Assembly: GCA_018710795.1 (NCBI GenBank)
Contig: DVJH01000111.1
Span: 1-23,389 of the forward strand
DNA: 23,389 nt
Reading direction: 5' to 3'
Source of the DNA: Candidatus Galligastranaerophilus gallistercoris
Lineage (GTDB): Bacteria > Cyanobacteriota > Vampirovibrionia > Gastranaerophilales > Gastranaerophilaceae
Positions 1-6,842 of this stretch are shown one piece after another. A program made the translations under genes and the position numbers. The notes under the pieces were generated by a model that ran no database searches, was not told where the DNA came from, and saw nothing but the letters and a program-made list of their open reading frames with translations. The first letter of the stretch is position 1, and the number at the start of each line of letters is the position of its first letter.

Positions 1-1
1 A

Positions 2-289
2 AAAACAAGATATATAAACATGGACAAAGATTGGAAATGCATCGCACCGTCAACAAAAAGTATTATTGATAATGAATTTCCAAAACCAAAGTTATATGAC
101 AGCATGGTGCAAATAGCAGAAAAACTTGCACAACCTTTTCCTTTTTGCAGAGTTGATTTTTATGAAACAAGCAATAAAATTTACATCGGCGAAATGACTT
201 TCCACCCGAATTGCGGTTTTAATCATTATAAAACAGAGTGGGATTTAAAGTTCGGGAGCTATTTAACCCTGCCTGACAAATGGGAGTAA
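2..289 (+). CDS. TupA-like ATP-grasp protein, 3' part only (cut by left edge)
   Basis: This is the C-terminal piece of a longer gene. The frame is open back to base 2 (residues KTRYIN precede the first ATG at 20), so that ATG is probably internal and about 95 residues are visible. The segment RVDFYE, then IYIGEMTF, then PNCGF, ending in WDLKFGSYL and LP, resembles the end of TupA-like ATP-grasp proteins. These occur in capsule, teichuronic or other surface-polysaccharide clusters. The acidic residue in GEMTF would lie in the ATP/metal site of the fold. The gene suggests that a surface-glycan cluster lies to the left. It converges on metG with a 43-nt gap. Family assignment is from motif recall and the substrate cannot be told from this piece. 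Confidence 0.7.
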   Translation, partial: KTRYINMDKDWKCIAPSTKSIIDNEFPKPKLYDSMVQIAEKLAQPFPFCRVDFYETSNKIYIGEMTFHPNCGFNHYKTEWDLKFGSYLTLPDKWE

Positions 290-296
290 TGCGTTC

Positions 297-320
297 TCTC
301 CGTTAACAATATAACGAGCA
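297..320. terminator. Weak hairpin between converging genes, possible terminator
   Basis: CGTTA (301-305), a six-base loop and TAACG (312-316) form a short stem. With one bulged C, CTC pairs with GAG outside it. There is no long T run on either side, so intrinsic termination would be inefficient. It is listed because it is the only structure between the converging TupA-like gene and metG. Confidence 0.25.
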
Positions 321-332
321 ATTTTAATCTCA

Positions 333-1892
333 TTACGCCTTTTTCTTTGCGCCCATGATTTCAGAATCAAGGCGCAGGAAAACGGGGTGAATTTCTTCTT
401 TTGAAATCAATTTGCCCGCATTAATCATATTATCTTTCATTGAAGCAAATTTTTGATTAACATCGATTTTCAATTGCTTTGCCATATAAAAAGCAATGTT
501 CGGGCAATAAGGTTCAATTAAAATTGCAGCGTGCGCCATAACGTTCAGAACCGTATATAAAACTCTGCCGCATTCCGTCATTTTTTCTTCTTTTGCTAAA
601 GCCCAGGGGGCGGTATCATTAACGTATTTATTTGTTTCATCAAGCAGATTAATTATCTTTTGTGCGGCAAGCGCAATTTCCATTTCATCAAAAAGCTTTA
701 AGACTTCATTTATGGTTTCGATAACTTTATCGGATAAATCGGAATTGATAAAATCTTCTTTTATTTCGCCGTCAAAATATTTAACAAGCATATTTAAAGT
801 GCGGTTTAAAAGGTTTCCCATATTATTTGCCAAATCCGCATTAACTTTTTCTTTAAAATCATCGTCGGAATAATTTCCGTCCTTGCCGCCGATTGCAGCG
901 GTTGCCATAAAATATCTCAGGGCATCCGGGTTGTCCAGATTAAACGCTTCCATAACGCTTTTTGGCGAAATGACGTTTCCCGTTGATTTTGACATTTTGC
1001 TTTTATCAATCATAATCCAGCCGTGAGCATATATGCTTTTCGGCAATTCAATATCAAGCGCCATTAAAATTGCAATCCAATATATGGAATGAAATTTCAA
1101 AATGTCTTTTCCTATTATGTGATAATTAACGGGCCAAAATTCATTATAATCTTCTTTTATGTTGCCCTCCGGGTTATATCCTAACCCCGTTATATAATTT
1201 GACAATGCATCAATCCAAACATAAATTACCTGGCTCGGGTCTGATTTTACTTCAATTCCCCAGTTTACGTTTGTTTTTGCCCTTGAAACGGAAATATCTT
1301 CAATATTTTCCAGTTGGTTTAAAACTTCCTGAGCTCTGAATTCGGGCTGAATAAATTTGGGGTTTTCTTTTATGTGTTTTATAATTCTTTCTTTATATTT
1401 GGTCAGCTTGAAGAAATAATTTTCTTCCGACACAACTTCGGGCTTTTTATTATGAATGGGGCAGCAGCCGTTTTCGTCCAAATCTTTTTCGGCTAAAAAA
1501 CATTCACACCCAGAACAATAAAGCCCCGTATATTTATGTTTATATATATCTCCTTTTTCCAATAACTTTTCAAAAATATTTTGAACCGCCGCAACGTGAT
1601 AATCATCGGTTGTCCTTATAAAATGAGAATAATCAATATCAAGAAGCTTCCAGGTATTAATAAACGAAGCCGCATTTTTATCGCAGAGTTCTTTTGGCGT
1701 AACGCCGAGGGATTTTGCCGTTTTTTGAATTTTAATTCCGTGTTCGTCCGTTCCCGTTAAGAAAAAAGCTTTATCGGCGCGTTTTTTGTAATGTCTGAAT
1801 ATAACATCGGTAAATATCTTTTCATAAGCATGCCCGATGTGCGCTTCGCCGTTAACGTAATCAATTGCGGTTGTTATTGAAAATTTTTCCAT
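333..1892 (-). CDS. metG: Methionine--tRNA ligase
   Basis: Class I aminoacyl-tRNA synthetase that charges tRNA-Met with methionine in the cytoplasm; 519 aa. The HIGH signature is at residues 18-21 and KMSKS at 299-303. Between them, in the connective-peptide domain, C126, C129, C143/C144 and H147 (CxxC...CCPIH) form a zinc-knuckle-like cluster. The anticodon-binding helical domain follows and the protein ends soon after. The C-terminal Trbp111/EMAP-like domain of longer MetRSs (about 650 aa in Bacillus) is absent, as in cyanobacterial short forms. The ATG at 1892 is preceded by GGAG about 10 nt upstream, and the N-terminus begins at the catalytic fold as expected. It is transcribed alone, divergently from the gene at 1986. 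The family is certain. Confidence 0.97.
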   Translation of the reverse strand: MEKFSITTAIDYVNGEAHIGHAYEKIFTDVIFRHYKKRADKAFFLTGTDEHGIKIQKTAKSLGVTPKELCDKNAASFINTWKLLDIDYSHFIRTTDDYHVAAVQNIFEKLLEKGDIYKHKYTGLYCSGCECFLAEKDLDENGCCPIHNKKPEVVSEENYFFKLTKYKERIIKHIKENPKFIQPEFRAQEVLNQLENIEDISVSRAKTNVNWGIEVKSDPSQVIYVWIDALSNYITGLGYNPEGNIKEDYNEFWPVNYHIIGKDILKFHSIYWIAILMALDIELPKSIYAHGWIMIDKSKMSKSTGNVISPKSVMEAFNLDNPDALRYFMATAAIGGKDGNYSDDDFKEKVNADLANNMGNLLNRTLNMLVKYFDGEIKEDFINSDLSDKVIETINEVLKLFDEMEIALAAQKIINLLDETNKYVNDTAPWALAKEEKMTECGRVLYTVLNVMAHAAILIEPYCPNIAFYMAKQLKIDVNQKFASMKDNMINAGKLISKEEIHPVFLRLDSEIMGAKKKA

Positions 1893-1919
1893 AATGATTT
1901 AACTCCAACAAATAAAAAA

Positions 1920-1950
1920 ATTATAGCATAAAGCAAAAATAATGTTTCAG
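1920..1950 (-). promoter_or_regulatory. Candidate metG promoter with extended -10
   Basis: On the minus strand TGCTATAAT (bases 1920-1928) is a perfect extended -10 (TGnTATAAT). CTGAAA (1945-1950) is a poor -35 at 19-nt spacing, as is often tolerated with an extended -10. Predicted transcription begins near 1913, giving a leader of about 20 nt that carries the GGAG ribosome site of metG. Confidence 0.5.
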
Positions 1951-1985
1951 ACGTTTTAAAAAAACAAAGTTTAAAAGGAATTAAA

Positions 1986-2759
1986 ATGAGAGTAGATAAA
2001 ATCAACGTCAGTTATAAAACACAAAATTACAACCGAAATAATGTTTATAAAAACGCAAGCTTTGATAAAATAAGCTTCAGGGGCAGTGAAGACAAAAAAG
2101 AGCCCTCGGGGCTTAAAAAAATTATAAGCTTTTTCTTACCCGATGTTGAAGAATTAAGCCCCGAAGAAGAAAGAAGCATTGAAATTTCCGATATGCTATC
2201 CGACATTGATTCCCAATTAAAAAGGCTTAAAAAAGATGCAAAATGGGAAAAAATGATGCTTCCTGATTATATAAAAATCGGCGAATATGACAATTTTGAA
2301 GGATATATCCCGATTGATAAAAAAAGCGGCAGAAAATTAAAATTCGGCGAAATTGATAAAGAAACCGGGCGCCCCAAAGAATTTACCGTCATAAACACAA
2401 AAGAAGGCTTTAGAGCGGACAGCTCATATAATTTAATTAACGGTGAAGAAGCTTTTCAAAAAACGGATTATTCATTTGAAGGCGTTATATCTTCAAGCGA
2501 TTATATAAAAGGGAAATTTGTTTATATGAAACAGGAACATATAAACGAAAAACTGACCTATGAAATGGTGCCTTATGCAAACGGTTTTTATTATTTCTGC
2601 GGAAAAAAAGATGAATTTGATAAACCGACCGAAATAATTTTTGAAGCCGACATTTCTTATGACAAAGATAAAGTCTCAACGGTAAATCTGACGGAAGATG
2701 ACGGAACATTGAAACATTATTATTTTGACAATCAAAAAAGAATTTGGGTTGAAAAATAA
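1986..2759 (+). CDS. Unknown soluble protein with N-terminal ISFRG tag
   Basis: Function not recognised; 257 aa with no signal peptide or membrane segment. Residues 1-45 are polar and probably disordered and contain KISFRG at about 29-34. Short F-[KRG]-G tags near the N-terminus are, from memory, recurrent on otherwise unrelated proteins of Gastranaerophilales-type genomes. A basic/hydrophobic patch (LKKIISFFLP) and a charged helix (ELSPEEER...LKRLKK) follow. The last 150 residues are rich in aromatic and charged beta-strand-like segments (YEGYIP-, YYFCGKK-, HYYFDNQKR-type), reminiscent of repeated beta-hairpins. AAAAGGA 7 nt before the ATG supports the start. It stands alone, divergent from metG and convergent with mnmE, with only 2 nt between stops. 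Being a real gene is likely; any function would be a guess. Confidence 0.85.
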   Translation: MRVDKINVSYKTQNYNRNNVYKNASFDKISFRGSEDKKEPSGLKKIISFFLPDVEELSPEEERSIEISDMLSDIDSQLKRLKKDAKWEKMMLPDYIKIGEYDNFEGYIPIDKKSGRKLKFGEIDKETGRPKEFTVINTKEGFRADSSYNLINGEEAFQKTDYSFEGVISSSDYIKGKFVYMKQEHINEKLTYEMVPYANGFYYFCGKKDEFDKPTEIIFEADISYDKDKVSTVNLTEDDGTLKHYYFDNQKRIWVEK

Positions 2760-2761
2760 GG

Positions 2762-4093
2762 CTATTTTCCGATACAGAATTTTTCAAAAATACCGTTTAA
2801 AATTTCATCATTTATAACTTCACCCGAAATTTCCCCGAGGGAAACAAGCGCGGATTTTATATCGATTGAAATTAAATCCTGAAGTTCTTCGTTTTGAGCG
2901 GCAAAAAGTGCATTATTTATAAAATCAAGCGCATCTTTTAAGCTTTTTTGCTGTCTTTGATTTGTCGTAAATTCGCTGTCATCGATATTAACGTCAATCA
3001 GCGCTTCATAAATCAGATTTTTTAATTTATCAATATTGTATCCGGTTTTAGAACTTATCGATATTGCATTTTCATGTTTAATTTCCTGAATATCGGCTTT
3101 TGTTGCAACAAGGATTGATTTTTTGCCTTTTGCAAGTTCAAAAATCTCCCTGTCATCTTTTGTAATGCCTTCTATTCCGTCAAAAAGCAAAAGAACAATA
3201 TCGGATTCTGTGATAGAATTTTTTGCCTGTTTAATTCCTATTTGTTCGACTTTATCTATATTTTCATCTTCTCTTATACCTGCGGTATCTGTCAGAGTTG
3301 CAAGAATTCCTTTTATTTCAAAAGATTCTTTTATTGTATCCCTTGTGGTTCCCGCTATATCGGTTACGATGGCGCGCTCCAGATTTAAAAGAGCGTTAAA
3401 CAATGAAGATTTTCCGACATTCGGGCGCCCTATAACGGATATATTTATGCCTTCCCTTAAAATATTATGATTTTTAGCGTTTTTTAATATGTTTTCAATT
3501 TTTTCTTTTATAGGAACAAGAGAATTAATTATTTCATTATATGAAACTTCTTTGACGTCTTCGGGGAAATCAATCGAGGCTGTTATTTTTGAGAGAATTT
3601 CAATTATCCTTTCTCTCATCTTTGAAATTTCAAGATACAGCGCCCCCGACAAATTTGAAGCATTTTTTGAAGCGGATTTTGTTGTTTTTGAATTAATTAA
3701 ATCCAAAACCGCTTCCGCTTCCGTTAAATCCATTTTACGGTTTAAAAATGCACGTTTTGTAAATTCACCCCTGTCTGCAAGTCTTGCGCCCGAATCCAAC
3801 AATAAATTCAAAATTTTTTTTATGACAACCGGAGAGCCATGGGTTTGAATTTCTATAACATCTTCTCCCGTGTAGCTTTTTGGCGCTTTAAAATAAAGAA
3901 CGATAACTTCATCAATTTTTTTATCGTTATCAATTATCCAGCCATGGTTAATCGAATTTTCTTTTATTTTTTTATTGAAAAATTTTGAAACAATATTCAG
4001 CGCTTCGTCGCCCGATATCCTTATAACGCCTATTCCCCCGTATGAAAGCGGGGTGGCGGGAGCTGCAATTGTTTCAAAAAAGTTACTCATCAT
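2762..4093 (-). CDS. mnmE: tRNA-modification GTPase MnmE (TrmE)
   Basis: With MnmG it installs the carboxymethylaminomethyl group on wobble U34 of certain tRNAs. The N-terminal folate-binding domain starts in SNFFETIAAPATP...GGIGVIRISG. Numbered from the second Met, the G domain inserted in the helical domain has GRPNVGKS (221-228), GTTRDT (247-252), DTAG (268-271) and TKAD (330-333). The chain ends in the catalytic CIGK (439-442), as in all MnmEs. The longest frame begins at 4228, but I place the start at the ATG-ATG pair 4093/4090. Family proteins begin just before this TIAAPATP segment, the extra 45 residues are non-conserved and overlap the yidC start, and a promoter lies inside them. No Shine-Dalgarno is visible. 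It is divergent from yidC. The resulting 442-443 aa is close to E. coli MnmE (454). Confidence 0.95.
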   Translation of the reverse strand: MMSNFFETIAAPATPLSYGGIGVIRISGDEALNIVSKFFNKKIKENSINHGWIIDNDKKIDEVIVLYFKAPKSYTGEDVIEIQTHGSPVVIKKILNLLLDSGARLADRGEFTKRAFLNRKMDLTEAEAVLDLINSKTTKSASKNASNLSGALYLEISKMRERIIEILSKITASIDFPEDVKEVSYNEIINSLVPIKEKIENILKNAKNHNILREGINISVIGRPNVGKSSLFNALLNLERAIVTDIAGTTRDTIKESFEIKGILATLTDTAGIREDENIDKVEQIGIKQAKNSITESDIVLLLFDGIEGITKDDREIFELAKGKKSILVATKADIQEIKHENAISISSKTGYNIDKLKNLIYEALIDVNIDDSEFTTNQRQQKSLKDALDFINNALFAAQNEELQDLISIDIKSALVSLGEISGEVINDEILNGIFEKFCIGK

Positions 4094-4100
4094 TGTAAAT

Positions 4101-4138
4101 ATTATCATGTTTATAATAAAATCAACAACAGATGACAA
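4101..4138 (-). promoter_or_regulatory. Candidate mnmE promoter(s)
   Basis: On the minus strand TTGTCA (4133-4138), 17 nt and TATAAA (4110-4115) make a good sigma-70-type pair. It would start transcription near 4103, about 10 nt before the mnmE ATG at 4093. An alternative is TTGTTG (4123-4128), 16 nt and GATAAT (4101-4106), only 7 nt before that ATG. Either lies downstream of the 4228 start, so both argue for the shorter MnmE, with a very short or absent leader. Confidence 0.45.
4108..4117 (+). promoter_or_regulatory. Candidate yidC -10 element
   Basis: TATAAT at 4112-4117, preceded by TGTT, is the best -10 match upstream of yidC and would give a leader of about 45 nt. No convincing -35 is seen. 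It overlaps the opposing mnmE promoter, so the two genes may compete for polymerase in this divergent region. Confidence 0.35.
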
Positions 4139-4169
4139 ATAAATATTAAATGGGGAAATTAGAGATATT

Positions 4170-5249
4170 ATGGATTTTAACACGCTTACGATACTATTCT
4201 TGAAGTTTTTGGCAGACATAGTCGGCAACTGGGGGCTTGCAATTATTGTTTTAACTTTAATTATAAGATTTGCCCTGTGGCCCGCTAACGTTTCCCAGCA
4301 AAAATCAATGAAAAAAATGCAGTTAATTCAGCCCAAAATAAAGCTCATTCAGGAAAGATACAAATCAAATCCCGAAATGATGCAAAAGAAAATGATGGAA
4401 TTCTGGAAAGAAAACAACGTTAACCCTATGGCAGGGTGTTTACCTATGTTAATCCAGCTTCCGATTTTTATTCTTTTATATTCGGCGTTAATGAGCCCTC
4501 AATTTATAACGGAAGCGGGAAATGCGGATTTTCTTTTCGTAAAAAGGCTTGATGCAACAATAAGAAGTAACGCCGGTTTATCAAACGACGGACAGTTTCA
4601 GGTTGATAAATATACAAGGCTTCAAAGCGCAAAAACCGCAAAAGTATATTTAACAACGGGAGAAATTTTAGATAACGTTAAAATTCAAAACCCGCAAAAA
4701 GCCGTTATAGTACAAGGCAGCATTACCCCCGGCGAAACGGTTGATTTAAAACTTATAATAGATAATCTTAACCTTGATTATTCAACGTTAAATAAAGTTG
4801 AAAAAGTTGATGTCAATGTTTCAAACCCTCAGACAAGAGAAACCGAAAACGTTACATTTAAAAAACACGGCGATATCTTAATTGCGCAAATGCCGACAAT
4901 TGAAGCCGCCCAAACAATACATTATGACGTTATAGTATTGCTTGTTTTATTTGTTGCGACAATGATATTAATGCAAAAAGTCATGATGGCGCAAACCAAT
5001 ACTCAAAACCAAGACCCGCAGCAGGCCGCCATTCAAAAATCAATGACAACGGTTATGCCTGTTATGATAACGGTAACATTTCTTTTTGTTCCGATACCAG
5101 CAGGGGTTCTTTTGTATCTTGTAACATCAAATATATTCCAGATTGTTCAGACCATAATAATAAATAAACAATTTGATAAAGAACACGGGGTCAAAACGGA
5201 TAACCCGTCTGAAGCCGTAATCGACGTTAAAGCAATTGAAGAAAAATAA
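4170..5249 (+). CDS. yidC: Membrane protein insertase YidC/Oxa1 family
   Basis: Inserts and folds inner-membrane proteins, alone or with SecYEG; 359 aa. The Oxa1 core is visible: a first transmembrane helix (about 20-38, WGLAIIVLTLIIRFALWP) with the conserved hydrophilic-groove Arg at R33, a basic cytoplasmic hairpin rich in K/Q/M (45-80), and NPMAGCLPMLIQLPIFILLYSAL (85-107). Two or three C-terminal helices follow (252-270, 295-330). There is no signal helix or large N-terminal periplasmic domain as in E. coli. Instead about 120 residues (about 128-248), predicted extracytoplasmic and beta-rich, are inserted before the later helices. Cyanobacterial YidCs have an insert at about this place. 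The Shine-Dalgarno is weak (AGAG 5 nt upstream). It is followed after 11 nt by ribH, so the two are probably co-transcribed. Confidence 0.95.
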   Translation: MDFNTLTILFLKFLADIVGNWGLAIIVLTLIIRFALWPANVSQQKSMKKMQLIQPKIKLIQERYKSNPEMMQKKMMEFWKENNVNPMAGCLPMLIQLPIFILLYSALMSPQFITEAGNADFLFVKRLDATIRSNAGLSNDGQFQVDKYTRLQSAKTAKVYLTTGEILDNVKIQNPQKAVIVQGSITPGETVDLKLIIDNLNLDYSTLNKVEKVDVNVSNPQTRETENVTFKKHGDILIAQMPTIEAAQTIHYDVIVLLVLFVATMILMQKVMMAQTNTQNQDPQQAAIQKSMTTVMPVMITVTFLFVPIPAGVLLYLVTSNIFQIVQTIIINKQFDKEHGVKTDNPSEAVIDVKAIEEK

Positions 5250-5260
5250 AGGAAGGAAAA

Positions 5261-5725
5261 ATGGTAAATACATTTGAAGGCAAATTAACCGCAAAAGAAA
5301 CGGATAAATTTTGTATAGTAATTTCAAGATTTAACGATTTTATAGGTTCAAAACTGTTATCGGGCGCACTGGATGCATTTATCCGCCACGGCGTTAAAGA
5401 AGAAAATATTGACGTTGTCTGGGTGCCCGGGGCTTTTGAAATTCCTCTGTTGTGCAAAAAAATGGCAAAAAAAGGATATTCTGCAATTGTAGCGCTCGGC
5501 GCCGTCATAAAAGGGTCAACTCCGCATTTTGATTATGTTGCAAATGAATTATCAAAAGGAATTGCAAACGTTTCTTTATCCGAAAATATCCCCATAATGT
5601 TCGGTGTCCTAACAACGGATAACCTTGAACAGGCAATCGAGCGCGCCGGAACTAAAGCGGGAAATAAAGGCTTTGACGCCGCAAAATCCGCAATAGAAGT
5701 TGTAAATTTACTAAATGAGATATAA
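5261..5725 (+). CDS. ribH: 6,7-dimethyl-8-ribityllumazine synthase
   Basis: Penultimate step of riboflavin synthesis: condenses 5-amino-6-ribitylamino-uracil with 3,4-dihydroxy-2-butanone 4-phosphate. The 154-aa protein shows the family marks in order: ISRFND (21-26, substrate stacking Phe), WVPGAFEIP (54-62), ALGAVIKGSTPHFDYV with catalytic His at H89, FGVLTTDNLEQA, and a C-terminal helix with AGNKGFDAA. A strong AAGGAAGGA Shine-Dalgarno precedes the ATG. It is the second gene of yidC-ribH. No other rib gene is in the window and there is no room for an FMN riboswitch in the 11-nt gap, so flavin control is not evident here. Confidence 0.97.
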   Translation: MVNTFEGKLTAKETDKFCIVISRFNDFIGSKLLSGALDAFIRHGVKEENIDVVWVPGAFEIPLLCKKMAKKGYSAIVALGAVIKGSTPHFDYVANELSKGIANVSLSENIPIMFGVLTTDNLEQAIERAGTKAGNKGFDAAKSAIEVVNLLNEI

Positions 5726-5756
5726 AAAAATAAGCCCCTTAAATTAAGGGGCTTAT
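5723..5756. terminator. Bidirectional intrinsic terminator, ribH / aroF
   Basis: ATAAGCCCCTT (5730-5740) and AAGGGGCTTAT (5746-5756) pair perfectly around a five-base AAATT loop. Read on the minus strand the stem is followed by seven T residues (5723-5729), an excellent terminator for aroF. On the plus strand the tail is AAAATTTTAT, so termination after ribH is probably weaker. Confidence 0.9.
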
Positions 5757-5762
5757 AAAATT

Positions 5763-6776
5763 TTATCCCATTATTTTATCCACAACGGGTGCTATTTTTT
5801 TAAGTTTAGAATATAATTCATCAAACTGTTCGGGGTATAAAGACTGCGCACCGTCGCAAAGGGCGCATTCGGGTTTATAATGAACTTCTATCATAAGCCC
5901 GTCGCAGCCTGCGGCAATTGAAGCCATGGACATAGGCGCCACCTTATCTCTTAAACCTGTTCCGTGGGACGGATCAATAATAATCGGAAGATGACTCAGC
6001 TTTTTGACAACGGGAATTGCGCATAAATCAAGAGTATTTCTTGTTGCAACTTCAAACGTTCTTATTCCTCTTTCGCAAAGTATTACTTCTCTGTTTCCGC
6101 CCGATAAAATATATTCCGCAGCCATAAGCCATTCTTCAATCGTGGCGGATAACCCTCTTTTTAAAATTACGGGTTTGTTTATTTTGCTCAATTCCTTTAA
6201 CAGGTTAAAATTCTGCATATTTCTCGCACCCACCTGCAGGATATCAACATATTTTAAAAATAAAGGAATCTGGTTAATTTCCATAACTTCGGATGTTACC
6301 GCAAGATTATATTTATCTGCCGCAGCTCTGATTAATTTTAAACCTTCTTCGCCAAGCCCCTGAAACGCATATGGCGAAGTTCTCGGTTTAAAGGCACCGC
6401 CTCTTATGATTTTAACGCCCGATTGCGCCATAAGTCTTGCACATTCGTTTATTTGGTCTTCATTTTCTATCGTGCAGGGACCTGCAATCATTCCGACATA
6501 TCCGCCGCCGAATTTTTCACCGTTAACTTCAATTATTGTATCTTCATTTTTAAATATTCTTGATACAAGCTTATAACTTGATGTTATTTTTATAACTTCT
6601 TTGACGCCGTCTAAAAGTTCCAAATCTCTCGGGTCCATAACTTTGCCGCCGACGGCACCGATAACCGTATGCAAATCACCCCTTGAAACGTGTGCGTCAT
6701 ATCCCTTTGATTTAATAAATTCTATAACTTTTTGAATGTTTTCTTCGCTCGCCCCATGGCGCATTACTACCAGCAT
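5763..6776 (-). CDS. aroF: 3-deoxy-7-phosphoheptulonate (DAHP) synthase with N-terminal regulatory domain
   Basis: First step of the shikimate pathway: phosphoenolpyruvate plus erythrose 4-phosphate to DAHP. Residues 1-70 form the ferredoxin-like/ACT-like domain that mediates Tyr/Phe feedback in the Thermotoga maritima enzyme. The TIM barrel follows, with GPCTIEN (99-105), RGGAFKPRTSPYAFQG (125-140), KRGLSATIEEW (206-216) and IDPSHGTG (267-274). Metal ligands by analogy are C101, H271, E297 and D308 (in CDGAQSL). The 337 aa length matches this subtype. The ATG follows a consensus AGGAGG site. It is single, with a strong terminator directly behind it, and no other aro gene is adjacent. Feedback inhibition is inferred from domain layout only. 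Confidence 0.96.
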   Translation of the reverse strand: MLVVMRHGASEENIQKVIEFIKSKGYDAHVSRGDLHTVIGAVGGKVMDPRDLELLDGVKEVIKITSSYKLVSRIFKNEDTIIEVNGEKFGGGYVGMIAGPCTIENEDQINECARLMAQSGVKIIRGGAFKPRTSPYAFQGLGEEGLKLIRAAADKYNLAVTSEVMEINQIPLFLKYVDILQVGARNMQNFNLLKELSKINKPVILKRGLSATIEEWLMAAEYILSGGNREVILCERGIRTFEVATRNTLDLCAIPVVKKLSHLPIIIDPSHGTGLRDKVAPMSMASIAAGCDGLMIEVHYKPECALCDGAQSLYPEQFDELYSKLKKIAPVVDKIMG

Positions 6777-6803
6777 TTTATTACCTCCTAAACATTATTA
6801 ATC

Positions 6804-6833
6804 TTAACACCAACAAAATTATTATGATAAAAT
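6804..6833 (+). promoter_or_regulatory. Candidate rsmE promoter, close to the start codon
   Basis: TTAACA (6804-6809), 18 nt and TAAAAT (6828-6833) form a reasonable promoter. Only 9 nt separate the -10 from the rsmE ATG at 6843, and no Shine-Dalgarno is present (AATAAACTTACC precedes the ATG). A nearly leaderless transcript is predicted. Confidence 0.4.
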
Positions 6834-6842
6834 AAACTTACC

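Noticed and set aside
3123..3848. Two antisense frames of 115 and 119 aa inside mnmE
   Set aside because: They are complements of conserved MnmE domains without ribosome sites.
5250..5260. FMN riboswitch before ribH
   Set aside because: Only 11 nt separate yidC and ribH, filled by the Shine-Dalgarno.
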